DNA from: Acanthosepion lycidas
Lineage: Eukaryota; Mollusca; Cephalopoda; Sepiida; Sepiidae
NCBI GenBank assembly: GCA_963932145.1
Contig: OZ010578.1
Location: forward strand, 45,867,516 to 45,931,515
Length of the DNA: 64,000 nucleotides
Direction: 5' to 3'
Made by a program: the position numbers and the translations under genes. Positions 11,512-21,962 of the stretch are shown in pieces. The notes beneath the pieces are model-generated. The model made no database searches. It saw nothing but the letters and a program-made list of their open reading frames with translations, and was not told where the DNA came from. Position 1 is the first letter of the stretch. Each line of letters begins with the position of its first letter.

Positions 11512-12241
11512 GCATCAGGATATTGTTTTCCTGGGTTGAACATGGGCAACCTTGGTTTTTGATTTTGATTTTTTAGTTTCTCTTCTTTTTCTGTAAACTT
11601 AGCTAGGGTGTGTTTGCTCATTGCCCCCCCACCGCTTTTTCTGTCCCCTTTTCTTTTGTTTTAGTTTAACTCCCCATCCCATCCCTCGTTAGGTGGTCAG
11701 TATTTTCAGTTCTCTGGTGGATGCGGGACGCCTTTAGTTTCGTGGGTGTGTTTTTTTGTATTTGTCGTGTCTGAATCGGTGCGTACCTGTGTGTGGTAGG
11801 GAGTGATAATTGTTTTTTCTATATTTCTAAAGTCCCGTGTCGATTTCGTCCAGTTAATTGATTTTACCGTCACATTTAGGGTTTGGGGGGGGGGGTTATT
11901 ACTAACACGATTTTGTTTAGTTTCATGTAAATAAGTTTATGTCATTGTATATATTCATTGGGGTCGTTTTTACTTGTTACATTTTATCCCCCCCACAGAC
12001 ATTATTTGTACATATGGGGTTAATTAGGATTTTCATCGAGACAATGAGGTATTTTGGTGGTTGTAGTAAGAAAGCTAATTATGAATGTGGCGTTTTGGTG
12101 GCAGGATTATTCTTTTGTATGTTTGGGTCAGTGGTTGTGGCTAACTAAGTTTAAATTAAGACAAATAATGACCGTCCTTCCCCCCCCCCCAACACCTCTT
12201 TTGGCCTTGTGCCACATTTACTGTAAATACGGTAATAAATA
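11512..12241 (+). mobile_element. LINE copy A 3' untranslated region and terminus
   Basis: G/T-rich sequence aligns with 31494-32248 of copy B, including 'gtggatgcgggacg', 'ttactaacac' and the terminal 'ggccttgtgccacat' followed by 'aataaat'. No poly-A tail is present; the element ends in an AATAAAT motif as copy B does. No clear target-site duplication is seen for this copy. Confidence 0.75.
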
Positions 12242-12244
12242 TCG

Positions 12245-12680
12245 CCGGCCAGGGAGCAGGGAGCCTTCCTGAATCGCGACTTCGACGTGCCCAGTCAAGT
12301 CGACAGAGCCCAGCAGCCGACGGGACCCAGCAGCAGTAGCAACAGTTGTTCAAAGTCCTTTTCAGGGCTAACTTCCGAAAGTCATTCGATCACCACTCTT
12401 CGAGGCTCCACTCACTTCACTCTCTGCTACTGCTCGCTCTCTGAGACGCCAGCTCACTCCTGCAGCTTCCAGCGGCCTCCAGCTCACTCCTGCGACCAGT
12501 TCCAGCGCCCGTTAACGTCCAGACAGCGTTCCCGAACAAACGACCTGTCCCCTTACCATCCACCGTTCGCAAAATAAAGACATTAATTCCATCGTCTACA
12601 ACTGACCATCTGCGTTTGTGTCCACCTTTTTAGTTGTACGGTCGATTGGCACAACTTTCGGCCCACTGCAACAAGGGTTT
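12245..12680 (+). repeat. LTR-like segment (possible solo LTR)
   Basis: This GC-richer block stands out from its surroundings. It has an imperfect internal direct repeat (ccagctcactcctgc at 12448 and 12479), an AATAAA at 12573 and, about 75 bases on, 'attggcacaactttcgg', which could be the U5/primer-binding side of an LTR. No matching second LTR or coding region is seen, so the assignment is tentative. Confidence 0.3.
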
Positions 12681-12689
12681 AAAAAATAA

Positions 12690-13080
12690 ATAAAATGAAA
12701 TGAACCAATTTCATGACTCATTGCTTCAGTTCTCAAGCACCGTTATGGAATGAGTTCGTAACCATTTGGAAGCGGAGTTTAATAAGTTTTCAATGGTTGG
12801 CAAAGGGGCTTTGTAGTCGCGTCTTATCCCCGGCAACGTTCAGTCGTTTGTTTACTCCGGAATGGCGAGTCCTCAGCAAAAGGCGTTCCAAAGATCGCAA
12901 AAACAAATACGGTTGACACCGTGCAGCGTGCTTTTTCGAAAGCCATTCGACATTAATCCGCCCTCTAAGAACATTCTACGGCGGTTTAAACAGTTTCAAG
13001 AGACTGGGTGTCTGTGTAAAGGAAAATACACAGGACGACCACGAGTTTCGGAGGAACAAGCGGCGAAAATCCGTGCTGTA
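12690..13080 (+). pseudogene. DUF4817 mariner-type transposase, N-terminal remnant
   Basis: ATG at 12862 opens MASPQQKAF, followed by PFDINPPSKNILRRFKQF and a conserved ETGCLCKGK-TGRPRVSEEQ block ending near 13077. This is the N-terminal helix-turn-helix (DUF4817) found in many invertebrate IS630/mariner-like transposases. The segment between the start and the HTH reads out of the family's usual spacing, so a small indel is likely. The catalytic DDE part is absent. Upstream, 12693-12715 is the reverse complement of the presumed terminal repeat at 420-442. The remnant stops at the 335-bp repeat that begins at 13100. Confidence 0.7.
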
Positions 13081-13099
13081 TTTGAGGGGGCGTGGGTTT

Positions 13100-13430
13100 G
13101 GTTAAAAAGTTAGTTTGAAGCTTAACCACCGCCACATTTTTTATATATTGCAATCTCTTCTAGAATACATTTTCGAATCCATAAAATAATAGAAAGCAAT
13201 AATTCAAGCAATTAAGCACCTTATAAAGTCACGGATTCTAGGAAACAGATTTGCATTCTCCTAAACCAGACAATTTTCTTGCAACTGTTCTGGAGTGTTT
13301 AATGTAATAATGCCAGCCGATCTAGACATTTTTTGATAAAAAATTTTAAGAGAGAACCGAATCGGAAAGTCAGTAAAGGCCACAAAAATAAGTATTTGAA
13401 GCAATATACAAGAAACGGTAAGATCTCTAA
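13100..13430. repeat. About 335-bp dispersed repeat, copy 2 of 2
   Basis: Matches 607-946 from 'ggttaaaaagttag' to 'acggtaagatctctaa', with small indels. See the entry for the first copy. Confidence 0.75.
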
Positions 13431-13707
13431 GATCCTGTACCAAAGCGAAGAACAATTCTACGCGCACTCACTGCACTCCGACAACAATATAAACCCAGAG
13501 AACAAAAAGAATCTCTTTCGCCAGAAAACGGGACAGACTCTTCTAGCCATCAAAGAATTAGAACAGGACGAGCTACTGTCTCACAAGGAGACGATTTTCA
13601 TTCGTATGCCAAAAATAACGTTATCTAGGCGTTCATTCATTTTGAACGTATGGACCAACATTCTGCGCCAACCGTCACAAGTGCCTGTTTTCCGTCCCGG
13701 AACCTAG
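13333..13707 (+). CDS. Hypothetical ORF, 124 codons, unknown
   Basis: An open frame begins inside the repeat copy and continues past its end. The product is lysine/asparagine-rich in its first half and has no signal peptide, membrane segment or motif that I recognise. Since its first third is repeat sequence, it is more likely a fragment of a transposable element than a host gene. The unique part (13431-13707, from KILYQSEEQFYAHSLHS on) shows coding-like composition but no family assignment. Confidence 0.2.
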   Translation: MIKNFKREPNRKVSKGHKNKYLKQYTRNGKISKILYQSEEQFYAHSLHSDNNINPENKKNLFRQKTGQTLLAIKELEQDELLSHKETIFIRMPKITLSRRSFILNVWTNILRQPSQVPVFRPGT

Positions 13708-13892
13708 ATTCGGAAAGAATCTGCCTGATGGCAGTTTCATATTATTCGAATGAGAAGGGAATAAGGAGAATTCACCCTTGTTTACTTAGCATGGCTGGTG
13801 AAACTAAGTAATTATGTTAAATTTTTCTACAGGATCCACCCAAGGTAATTTCAAAAAGCGTTACTACAATCATTTAAGTAGCATTAAGCATG

Positions 13893-13924
<32 letters not shown>

Positions 13925-14237
13925 ATAAGGAGACATGTATTGCTTATTATGTATGGAGGAAAAATTAGCAATAGCCACCTCCGATGAACGCAATAATTTA
14001 TTAAATCAAAGATACGAGATTCTAAATAGGTGTAGGCATAGGAAATCCTGGTTTATTGTAACAGAGGCTCTGTTTTGTTTTTCCTCCCTATCTTAAAAAG
14101 GCACTGGACGATTTATTTCGCCCTGTTGGATGCTAATTTTTTTTTCTGTTTGCTAATTTTTTTTCCTCGGGTACCAATTTGTTTTGATAGACTTACAAGT
14201 TGTGCTATCCGAGGTTTTTTCCAACCGAGTATTACTA
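13708..14237. other. Non-coding stretch with poly-A
   Basis: Contains a 29-base A-run ending at 13921. No ORF or motif of note. Confidence 0.45.
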
Positions 14238-14332
14238 TTAGGTTGGTGCAAAAATAATGACGTAATAATGTCGTTTTTTGGCGTAACGTCAAAAAACGAC
14301 ATTATTACGTCATTATTTTTGCACCAACCTAA
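14238..14332. mobile_element. Mariner-type MITE, copy 1 (95 bp)
   Basis: A near-perfect palindrome begins TTAGGTTGGTGCAAAAATAA and ends in its reverse complement, flanked by TA on both sides (14236-14237, 14333-14334). The terminus resembles that of human MADE1/Hsmar1-type mariners (from knowledge of those elements). The two arms leave only a short loop, so the transcript would form a long hairpin. Confidence 0.92.
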
Positions 14333-14449
14333 TAGTATAATTCTGTTCGGTTATAGCATAAGGTTAATTCCCTGAGATTAAAAATATCTTATGTTTGTCC
14401 TGTAATATTGTACCGTCGTTCATTAGACGTAGGTTATTGAAAATTAAAA

Positions 14450-15475
14450 TCAGTTCCTTCTGTCGAGCAAGCTTTTATTAGACACGAGTTGGACAATGAT
14501 TTTTCTTATTCATATTTACGCTCGTTCGTTTTTAGTTTTGTTTTTGTTTTTTCTTTTTTCTTAAACGAAATTCGAGGTAAATCTCGTTATTTGTCCAGTA
14601 ACAAAGTACGATTGGAAAAATCAGTTGGAGAGAATAAGAAATATTTAAACAGCCTCGTCTCTAGAAGGTTCGCAGTTGACGATGGTAATTCCAATAAATT
14701 TTCAATTATTCCAACATCACCGACTGAGATTGAACTTACGGTTCTTTTTCGTGGACTAGATTTTTGCATTCCACCTAAATTTCCTGAGTTTGAGATTATG
14801 TATTCTCAATTAATCATGTTCCTTCTGATAAGTGTTCTATTAAGGCTAGACTTCTTGAACTGTTTAATGAATATGCTTCGCTTACTGCTGAGCGAGATTT
14901 TCTTGCTTGGCAAAGCGTTCATTTTCAGACTATGAAATAGTTAAAGTCAAGGGACAACGGTATACAAGAACAACCTTATCTCTAAGGATATCTATAACAA
15001 GGTTAGACCTACAGGGTCTCAACGTCCTAGAATGTATGGATTGCCTAAGGTACATAAGAACGGAGTACCACATAGATCCATCCTCTCTATGGTGGGGATC
15101 CGTGCAACACGAGTTGGCCAAATGGTCGGCTGAACTACTCCAGCCGGTGTTATATCTTTTCAGTGCACAATATTTCACTTTCCTTTTTCAAATTTCATTA
15201 GAAATTTAGAGATGGAGTCTGAAAATAAACTAACGGCGTCTTTTTATATCGTCAGTTTGTGCACTAATGTTCCTCTCCATGAGACCATTAACACATATGC
15301 TAATACTCTTTATATAAGTATTTTGGGTCCGACTAGCATTTCTGAAAGTCTGTTTTTAGAATGCATGCGTCTGATTACTGAAGGAGTTAAATTTAGTTTT
15401 AATTATGTTATGCATATCCAAACTGATGGTGTTGCTACGGACCTATTTTGGCCAATATTTTCGTAGGTTATTATG
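14450..15475 (+). pseudogene. Penelope-like element fragment 3 (N-terminus and RT fingers)
   Basis: The frame from 14489 encodes an N-terminal region ending ELTVLFRGLDFCIPPKFP, typical of the domain preceding the Penelope RT. It is followed in shifted frames by the same segment found at 3660-4190, then by MYGLPKVHKNGVPHR (15034-15078), HELAKWSAELLQPV and, from 15212, IVSLCTNVPLHETI (RT motif A region). It ends with PILANIFVGYYEQL at about 15440-15483. Several frame changes are needed. The catalytic YxDD part and its own endonuclease are missing; the next bases belong to a different Penelope lineage. Confidence 0.75.
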
Positions 15476-15483
15476 AGCAACTT

Positions 15484-15857
15484 CCCGAGTAAGACCTCCC
15501 CATAGAGGAGAACATGACTAAAGATTGTGTGTACGCTATCCCGGGCAGCAGCGGAAAGAAATATAGAGGGGAGATAGGCTTCCCCCTTAAGGTAAGGCTT
15601 CGAGAACACAAATGCTGTAACACGAGGGGAAGTGGAAAAAATTAGGCGTGGCCGACTACATATGGAGAGAAAAGGAGATCGCTACCCTCTGTAGGATCAG
15701 GTTGAAATAATAAAGAACATCATTGGAAAATTCGTAAACTTAAGGAATCAGCACATATGCTAGGCCACAAAAATCTGAGCCGACAAAGCATAGAAATGAA
15801 TACAATATGGGAATCAGTAATAAGGAGTGCCAGAGAAAAGCAGTAACGAAAATTGCA
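15484..15857 (+). pseudogene. GIY-YIG endonuclease fragment from a second Penelope lineage
   Basis: The frame at 15520-15640 reads KDCVYAIPGSSGKKYRGEIG and then PLKVRLREHK. This is the start of a GIY-YIG domain of the VYxIPC-x-CGKxYIGET type, here with YIG changed to YRG and a cysteine lost. It continues in other frames with an IRKLKE helix (15731-15748) and IWESVIRSAREKQ before a stop at 15845-15847. That architecture differs from the VYxFxCxC type endonucleases at 5041 and 63240. The junction with the RT fragment just upstream is therefore chimeric. Confidence 0.65.
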
Positions 15858-15925
15858 ATATGAGCTCTGGTAAAAACATAACTGAAATGATAGCAAAAAA
15901 ATACAATTTGAGCACTGGTTTAAAA

Positions 15926-15959
<34 letters not shown>

Positions 15960-17479
15960 GGTTGTTGAAGACATTAGGTTTATAAGTCCCAGAAATTCAT
16001 AGATGTCTTTAAGGACATCTGGCACTGTGGATTAAGGCGTTGGTTAGATCCAGTGACAGGACCCAAAGAGTTGTCATTTCAATACCTGGTTAAGGCTGTT
16101 GAGAACTTTGAGAGGTGAATCAACTGATAACTAACATCTATTTGACATGGCACGTTGATCTAGAACAGTCTACCCCAGCGAGTGAAATAAAGGGTTCAGT
16201 TCGACATTCAAACAGAACGTTGTGATAAATATGGCAAAGATGAGGACAATAGTCCGAATAATGTAAATTCGGTATTAAATGATTCTGTTCCGAATTCTTT
16301 CACGCCCTGTAACTCCTTGTGCCTTAGTGGCTTTACTGCCTTGCATGGTGTGGGGGGGGGGGGGTGATACCGATTAAAATAAAAAGTAAAATGCAGCAAG
16401 AAGTTTCACATTAAAAACAAATATAGCTATAGTATAGGAGTCACCCCGTTTATGTTTATAAAAAAAAAAAAAAAATTTAAAGTACCAAAAATGACCCGGC
16501 AACTATAAAGTATCACCAGCTCTGCGACATACCAACACGGCATAGTAGCATTACTTTCGGAACGACCCTCGTATATACAAATCAACATCGGCACTTCGAC
16601 AGGAGCGGTAAATCGACAAAAGGCTAGAGATTATGGGCAGTGTTTCTTGTTTAGAAATACGGCAGGTGTTTAAGTTGAACTGAAGAACACGGTAAGAGAA
16701 GGCTCGAGATTACAAGCTTGACAATATCTCGTATAAAGGATTTGGGGGTTAGTTTTTTGTAAGTCATTAAACAATTTTGTTCTGGTTAATTCGTTGTATC
16801 TTTTCTGGTCACTTGTTAAATAACTCACCTTCATTTTTATGGGGAAGTTGCATCAATAAAAACAAATTATCCGATTGAAGTCTTAATTGAATCACTGAAC
16901 GTTGGAACAATGCAACCCAATTTATAATGTACCGTGGGAGAAAGAGGAAATGCCAAGTGGGGTGCCTGCAAAGAGAAAAAAGGTTAAAAATTAAAGCTAT
17001 TATACCTATATAGAACAGTGTGTCATAGACTGGGTGTAACAGCAAAATTGTTCAAATCGTGTAACAGCATAATTGTCCATCGCACGAAGAAAAAAAGTTT
17101 CTTTCCAGATAAGACGTTGAGCCATCTTGACACCATTCGAGTTATTCAGCTAGAAGGAGAACAGGTTAATATGGTTTTGTGTCAACCCCACTGGCTTCCC
17201 AAATGAGTAATGATGAAAGCAAAAAAGATCATTCAGGCCTTCAGTAATGGTACCAACATTCATACTCAGGATTCCATCTTCAAAATTCTATTCAAGAACC
17301 AGCAAGAGAACGGTGAATAAGTTTAACAGATAAGAGATAATTTCAATTTAGAGTTAAGAGATCAATTACAAAGATTGAACTCTATCCATAAAACGTTTGG
17401 CACATGAGAGAGGAGTTTCAGCTATGACAGTCCAAAGTGCAGTTAAAAAAAAAAAAAAAAAAAAAAAAAGACTTGAAAA
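15858..17479. other. Non-coding stretch, A-tracts and G-tract
   Basis: Holds long A-runs (15929-15957, 16460-16475, 17444-17469) and a G-run (16352-16363). A weak tRNA-like segment (16030-16100) has a recognisable A-box-like but no sound B-box sequence. No gene is supported. Confidence 0.45.
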
Positions 17480-17565
17480 TGAAATCACACGTGAAACCTG
17501 TGAGTCACCTTGTTACCCCCGAGAACAGATCAAGAATAAGTTGGAAGATGATTCCTCCTTCCTCT

Positions 17566-17622
<57 letters not shown>

Positions 17623-17994
17623 TACATAAACTTGCTTCCAATCCTTAGTTATGATTAAGTGATGATGAACATGTCATTTTTGTTTATGATCGATTTCAAG
17701 ATTCTGTTAAGCTCAGAGAATAATTATACATTCTTATTGCACAAAGTAGAATCCAATCGTGTTATAAAAACCTCGGAGAATTCCAATAAGATATCTTTAA
17801 TCATTTCTAAGATACAACGGTTCAAATTTAATCTAACAAAATAGACAATTTTGCTTTTGCACCAGGTATATGTTAAGAAAGTCTATTCTTGCTTTCCTCT
17901 ATTTCTCCCACTCTCATTGCTTTCGTACGTGAAGCCTGTGAGGCACTGTTATTCCAGGACAGAAAGTTAGGTTAGATAGGGCGCAATGACTCTG

Positions 17995-18033
<39 letters not shown>

Positions 18034-18300
18034 CTTTATTTCAATCCCTCATGAGCTCCCATCCTTAGCTATATTAATTAATGATGAAAGTCATTTTCGC
18101 TTATCGATTTCAACACGATTTTTCTGTTAAGTTTAGAGAGCAATTATACATTCTTATTGCTCAAAGTAGAATCCAATAGTGTTATACAAACCTCGGAGAA
18201 TTCCAGTAAAACATCTTTATTTCTAAGATAAAACGGTTCAAAGGTTAAACTAACAAAATGGAAAATTGTGCCGTTACACCTGTGTATGTCGCATGTTATA
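17480..18300. repeat. Direct duplication of about 400 bp, each copy with a (TA)n tract
   Basis: 17485-17880 and 17925-18300 align in the same order: a 'cctgtgag' start, (TA)n (17570-17622 and 17998-18030), 'cttagttat/cttagctat', 'caattatacattcttattgc', 'aaagtagaatccaat', 'acctcggagaattcca' and 'aacggttcaaa'. Substitutions and indels separate the copies, so the event is old. No ORF spans either copy. Confidence 0.8.
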
Positions 18301-18389
18301 TATCCAAATGCAATGAGAAATTAAATATAAATTCAAACGTTCATTACATGAATTTAAAATAGAGCGATAGTTCTTTATTATAGGTTATT

Positions 18390-18475
18390 ACATGCGAACA
18401 TATTTTCGCTACATAAATGCATTAAGTGTTTCGATGCACATCATAGCATCTCATCAGGCGGTAGCAAAATGATGG
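18390..18475 (-). ncRNA. Hammerhead ribozyme, left arm
   Basis: On the minus strand CTGATGA (18457-18451) is followed by stem II GATGC/GCATC (loop of 8), then GAAA (18432-18429). Stem III is ACA/TGT with an ATGT closing strand ending at 18411. The cleavage nucleotide is A at 18410. The stem I core CGC/GCG (18460-18458 with 18409-18407) pairs perfectly. All core nucleotides of the type I hammerhead consensus are present. Stem III is short, as reported for Penelope and retrozyme hammerheads. Confidence 0.78.
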
Positions 18476-18602
18476 TTATAACAATTTTTATATTACTTAT
18501 AAAACAAGTCTTCACAGCGAAAAAAAATATAAACAAATAAGTAAATAAATAAATGACGCAAGATATAAGAGGAAAAGATAGAGACGAAAAAAAAATAAAA
18601 AT

Positions 18603-18831
18603 AAAAAGTAATAATAAAAAGTAATAATAAAAAGTAATAATAAAAAGTAATAATAAAAAGTAATAATAAAAAGTAATAATAAAAAGTAATAATAAAAAGT
18701 AATAATAAAAAGTAATAATAAAAAGTAATAATAAAAAGTAATAATAAAAAGTAATAATAAAAAGTAATAATAAAAAGTAATAATAAAAAGTAATAATAAA
18801 AAGTAATAATAAAAAGTAATAATAAAAAGTA
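18603..18831. repeat. 13-bp satellite array, about 17.5 copies
   Basis: The unit aaaaagtaataat is repeated with almost no variation, indicating recent expansion. It forms the loop of the foldback element. Open frames across it are low-complexity artefacts. Confidence 0.95.
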
Positions 18832-19014
18832 GTAAAAAATAAGTAAAAAGTAAAAAAAATATAAAAATAAGTAAAAAATAAATATTACTTTTATACAAAA
18901 TATTACCAGTAAATTTTTTTTTTTTTTTCGGCTATATCTTATGTCCTTATTTTAATTTTTTTTTTTTTTCCGGAGAAGAGTTGTTTTATAAGTAATATTA
19001 AAAATTGTTTTAAC

Positions 19015-19095
19015 CATCATTTTGCCACCGCCTGATGAGATGCTGTGATGTGCATCGAAACATTTAATGCATTTATGTAGCTGAAATATGCATGT
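19015..19095 (+). ncRNA. Hammerhead ribozyme, right arm
   Basis: CTGATGA at 19032-19038; stem II GATGC (19039-19043) with GCATC (19052-19056) around an 8-base loop; GAA at 19057-19059; stem III ACAT (19060-19063) with ATGT (19075-19078); cleavage nucleotide A at 19079. The inner stem I pairs C31-G80 and G30-C81, then has one mismatch that is a proper pair in the left arm. All conserved core bases are present. Confidence 0.82.
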
Positions 19096-19117
19096 TCGAA
19101 TGTAATAACCTATAATA

Positions 19118-20302
19118 GCTAGCTAGCTAGCTTCAAAGTACTTTTTAAAAAGCATGGGTAGATATATTCTATAATGCTTACAGTTATACTCTGGTGGAAT
19201 AGTAGTTTTCACCTTCCGCCTTTGTAACAGTTTGCTACTGTCAAGATAACTACGACAACTGAAAGTCGGACAATAGAGACAAGGAAAACCTTACTGGTGG
19301 GTAATAAGAATAATTTTTCTAAGTTTCCAGAAAAGTCCATCAGAAAAATGAATTTTCCTTTTTATAAACGGATTTTTTTCAGCGACAAATGTCACATGTT
19401 TACACTAGAAGTATTGTAATAATGTAAATCTTAAATTTCCATTTGCTTCATAGATAAACTTTTTATACTGATATGACTAAATACATGTTGACCGATTTCT
19501 TTAATTTAACGTTTAATTGCAGTAGTAAAGAGAAAAGTTTACAAATTACGCATTTTTACAAGAATATCTTAGTCTTCTTGTCACTCACTACCACTCTTCC
19601 AAACTGTAGGAGCTCGTGTCATCCACTTAAACAGAAAATTATATTATATAGGGGTGACAAGAGTTTCTGACCACCCTGGACAATGATATTAGAACATTGA
19701 AGGTTATTTTAACAGTTTAAAATTAAGACTAAATCGTAAGCCTAAAAATTGAATTTTTAAAAACGCATACACAAAATCCGTTAGTTAAAGAGAGCTTAGC
19801 AAGTAAATTGTGCTTATTCCCGTTAACTTCGAGAATGAAAAGATATTTATACGTCTCCGAGGCTCATGTACTGTCAAGGAATTGTTACCTCTATATTTCC
19901 CTAACTAGCCTGTTACTGCGAATGCGTGTCTTTTATATACCGGAAAAAAAAATAAAAATTAAAAAAAATAAAAATAATGTCTTTCAGGAATGTTAGTTTT
20001 AATTACATTTAATATTTCTAATAAACAAAATACCTTGTTGCATTTAAAATCGAATTCAAATTTTTAGAAATCAGTAAGTGCTATAAAATCGGCCATATTA
20101 ACAAATCTGTCAACCCAACAACACTCTTTAGCAAATCCCTTTCCGGATAATTATTTTATTTTGGAAGAAACTTTATTTTGGCGAATTTTTTGTTGTTTTT
20201 AATATAATCACTACGAAACAGATACCTTGAAGTACCCGAGTGGTGGCTAACACCTCCAGCAGGCGTATAAATTGACAATTGAGCTGGTTTCAAGCTCAGA
20301 AA

Positions 20303-20340
<38 letters not shown>

Positions 20341-20399
20341 CACACACACTCAAACACTAATATTTCATGGTTATAATTTATCACTTTTTCCTAGTAATA
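19118..20399. other. AT-rich non-coding stretch
   Basis: Includes a (AGCT)n spot at 19117-19132 and a (TA)n tract at 20306-20335. ORFs are short and unsupported. Confidence 0.45.
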
Positions 20400-20690
20400 T
20401 TTTTGTTTTGTCAAAAATAAAAATAAGAAATAAAAATTAAATTAAAAAAATCTATAGCGGGTAATATTTTTTTTTTCTTCAAAAATTTATTTCTGGTCAT
20501 ATTTTTACAAAGTATTTCTGGGTTAACAATTTGCCCATAGCTGGGACCCTAACAGATGCTACCACCCCGGGTCAAGATGGACCGAGGAACACCAGCAATT
20601 CAGAGGAGGTTCCACGCTGCTCAAATCCTCCTGATCAGAGGTCTTGTTGTTGGACGTAGTTTATCGTCATACCCAGGACGCAACTCTGGG
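20400..20690 (+). repeat. Composite retroposon copy 3
   Basis: Degenerate minisatellite units (gggtaatattt, tttctggtcatattttt) lead into 'tttgcccatagctgggac' at 20531 and the family block ending 'cgtcatacccaggac' at about 20690. No ORF. Confidence 0.75.
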
Positions 20691-21930
20691 TATAAAATAC
20701 AATATGCATTGGCAGTATGAATTGGCTGGATTTTAAGTTTAGATCATATCGTTTTTTATTGTGCGTAATGTCATCACAAATGAAAAGGTTAGTCTATTGT
20801 AATTTGGTCTCAAATGTGTTTAAAACCAGCCTATCGGGTGAAGGCTCTTGATTGGGCCTTCGGCTTGTTACGAAGTTTGAGAGTCCGAAGCCTTTTCATA
20901 TTCTCAGCATTGGAAGCTCTCTTGGCTGCCATTTGATCTGGGTTTTCATTTGCATGGGATTTTCTTTTCCTCACTGCAGCATAATGCTGTCATATGCGAT
21001 AAGCATCAATAAACTACAGAACTCAAAATTGATTGCCGCATTTAAGTATTGTATTAATATTTAAGCTTAACTTTTTGAAAAAAATGCCACTAAATCTTGT
21101 AGGTCCTTCTTTCCGTACAAATTTTTTTTATTTCATGGGTGACTCGTAATTTCGATTATTCTCAAATTCATTTCAAAGTTATAAAAATTTTTACAGTAAC
21201 AAAAACTTGGAAATCTCAAATTTCAGGATTGCAGGTCCGGATCCGACCTGGAATATTTTTAATTTGTTCACGGAGGCTGCGCGATTCCAAAAATGGTATA
21301 TGTTGGGCTTACGTCCCCTAGGAATAAAATTGAAATAGCGCGACATACTGACATTCGCATTTATTTATAGGAGATAAATTGTTACAGATTCAAAGGCTTT
21401 AAATTATATTGTATAGTGTTCGCTAAACAAGTCAAAAATGATTTTGATATGGACAAGTTAAAAGGGAAGGTTCAAGTGGGTTAAATTTGTGCTTAACAGC
21501 GGTATAGAAACTTTCAGTACGAGAGACATCGTCTATTTTACGTTTTCACTGGAAATGTTTTAGTAAATAACACTTAATATTAAATTCCTTCTTTTCTTTG
21601 CATATTTTTGTAGAGGGACTCAAATAGAAAGCAAGACAAATAAAAACATTGTAACAATCTGGATGTGACCCGTGGTCTGTAATTTTGAGACTGGGTCAGT
21701 AAATATGCAGGACTAAATTCAGGTTTTCCTTGGCCTATATTTTAAGAGTAAAAATTTACAGTTGTCTCCACTCATTTTTTTTTTTTTTTTAGAGTTTAAC
21801 CGAGAACTTAAGTAACGTATATACTCGTATGATAACTTTCTGTAATAATACCGCTCGATTTGAGCATGAATATTAACATCTCCAGAAAAAAATAATACAT
21901 ATGTATAGTGCAAATGGTCACACCTCCCCA

Positions 21931-21962
<32 letters not shown>

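Larger units (their letters stand above)
18376..19117. mobile_element. Foldback element with hammerhead ribozymes in both arms
   Basis: Arms of about 135 bp (18376-18507 and 18981-19117) are inverted copies with roughly 90% identity by eye. The interior is an AT-rich satellite (18603-18831) plus T-rich sequence. Each arm carries a hammerhead core, facing outward: minus strand in the left arm and plus strand in the right. No protein is encoded. Hammerheads are known in the terminal repeats of Penelope-like elements and in retrozymes, so the arms may derive from such repeats joined in inverted orientation. Confidence 0.8.

Noticed and set aside
16030-16100. tRNA gene candidate
   Set aside because: A-box-like sequence only; no cloverleaf can be drawn.
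18512-18898. 128-codon minus-strand ORF rich in Y, F and L
   Set aside because: It is the translation of the 13-bp satellite; no coding signal beyond the repeat.
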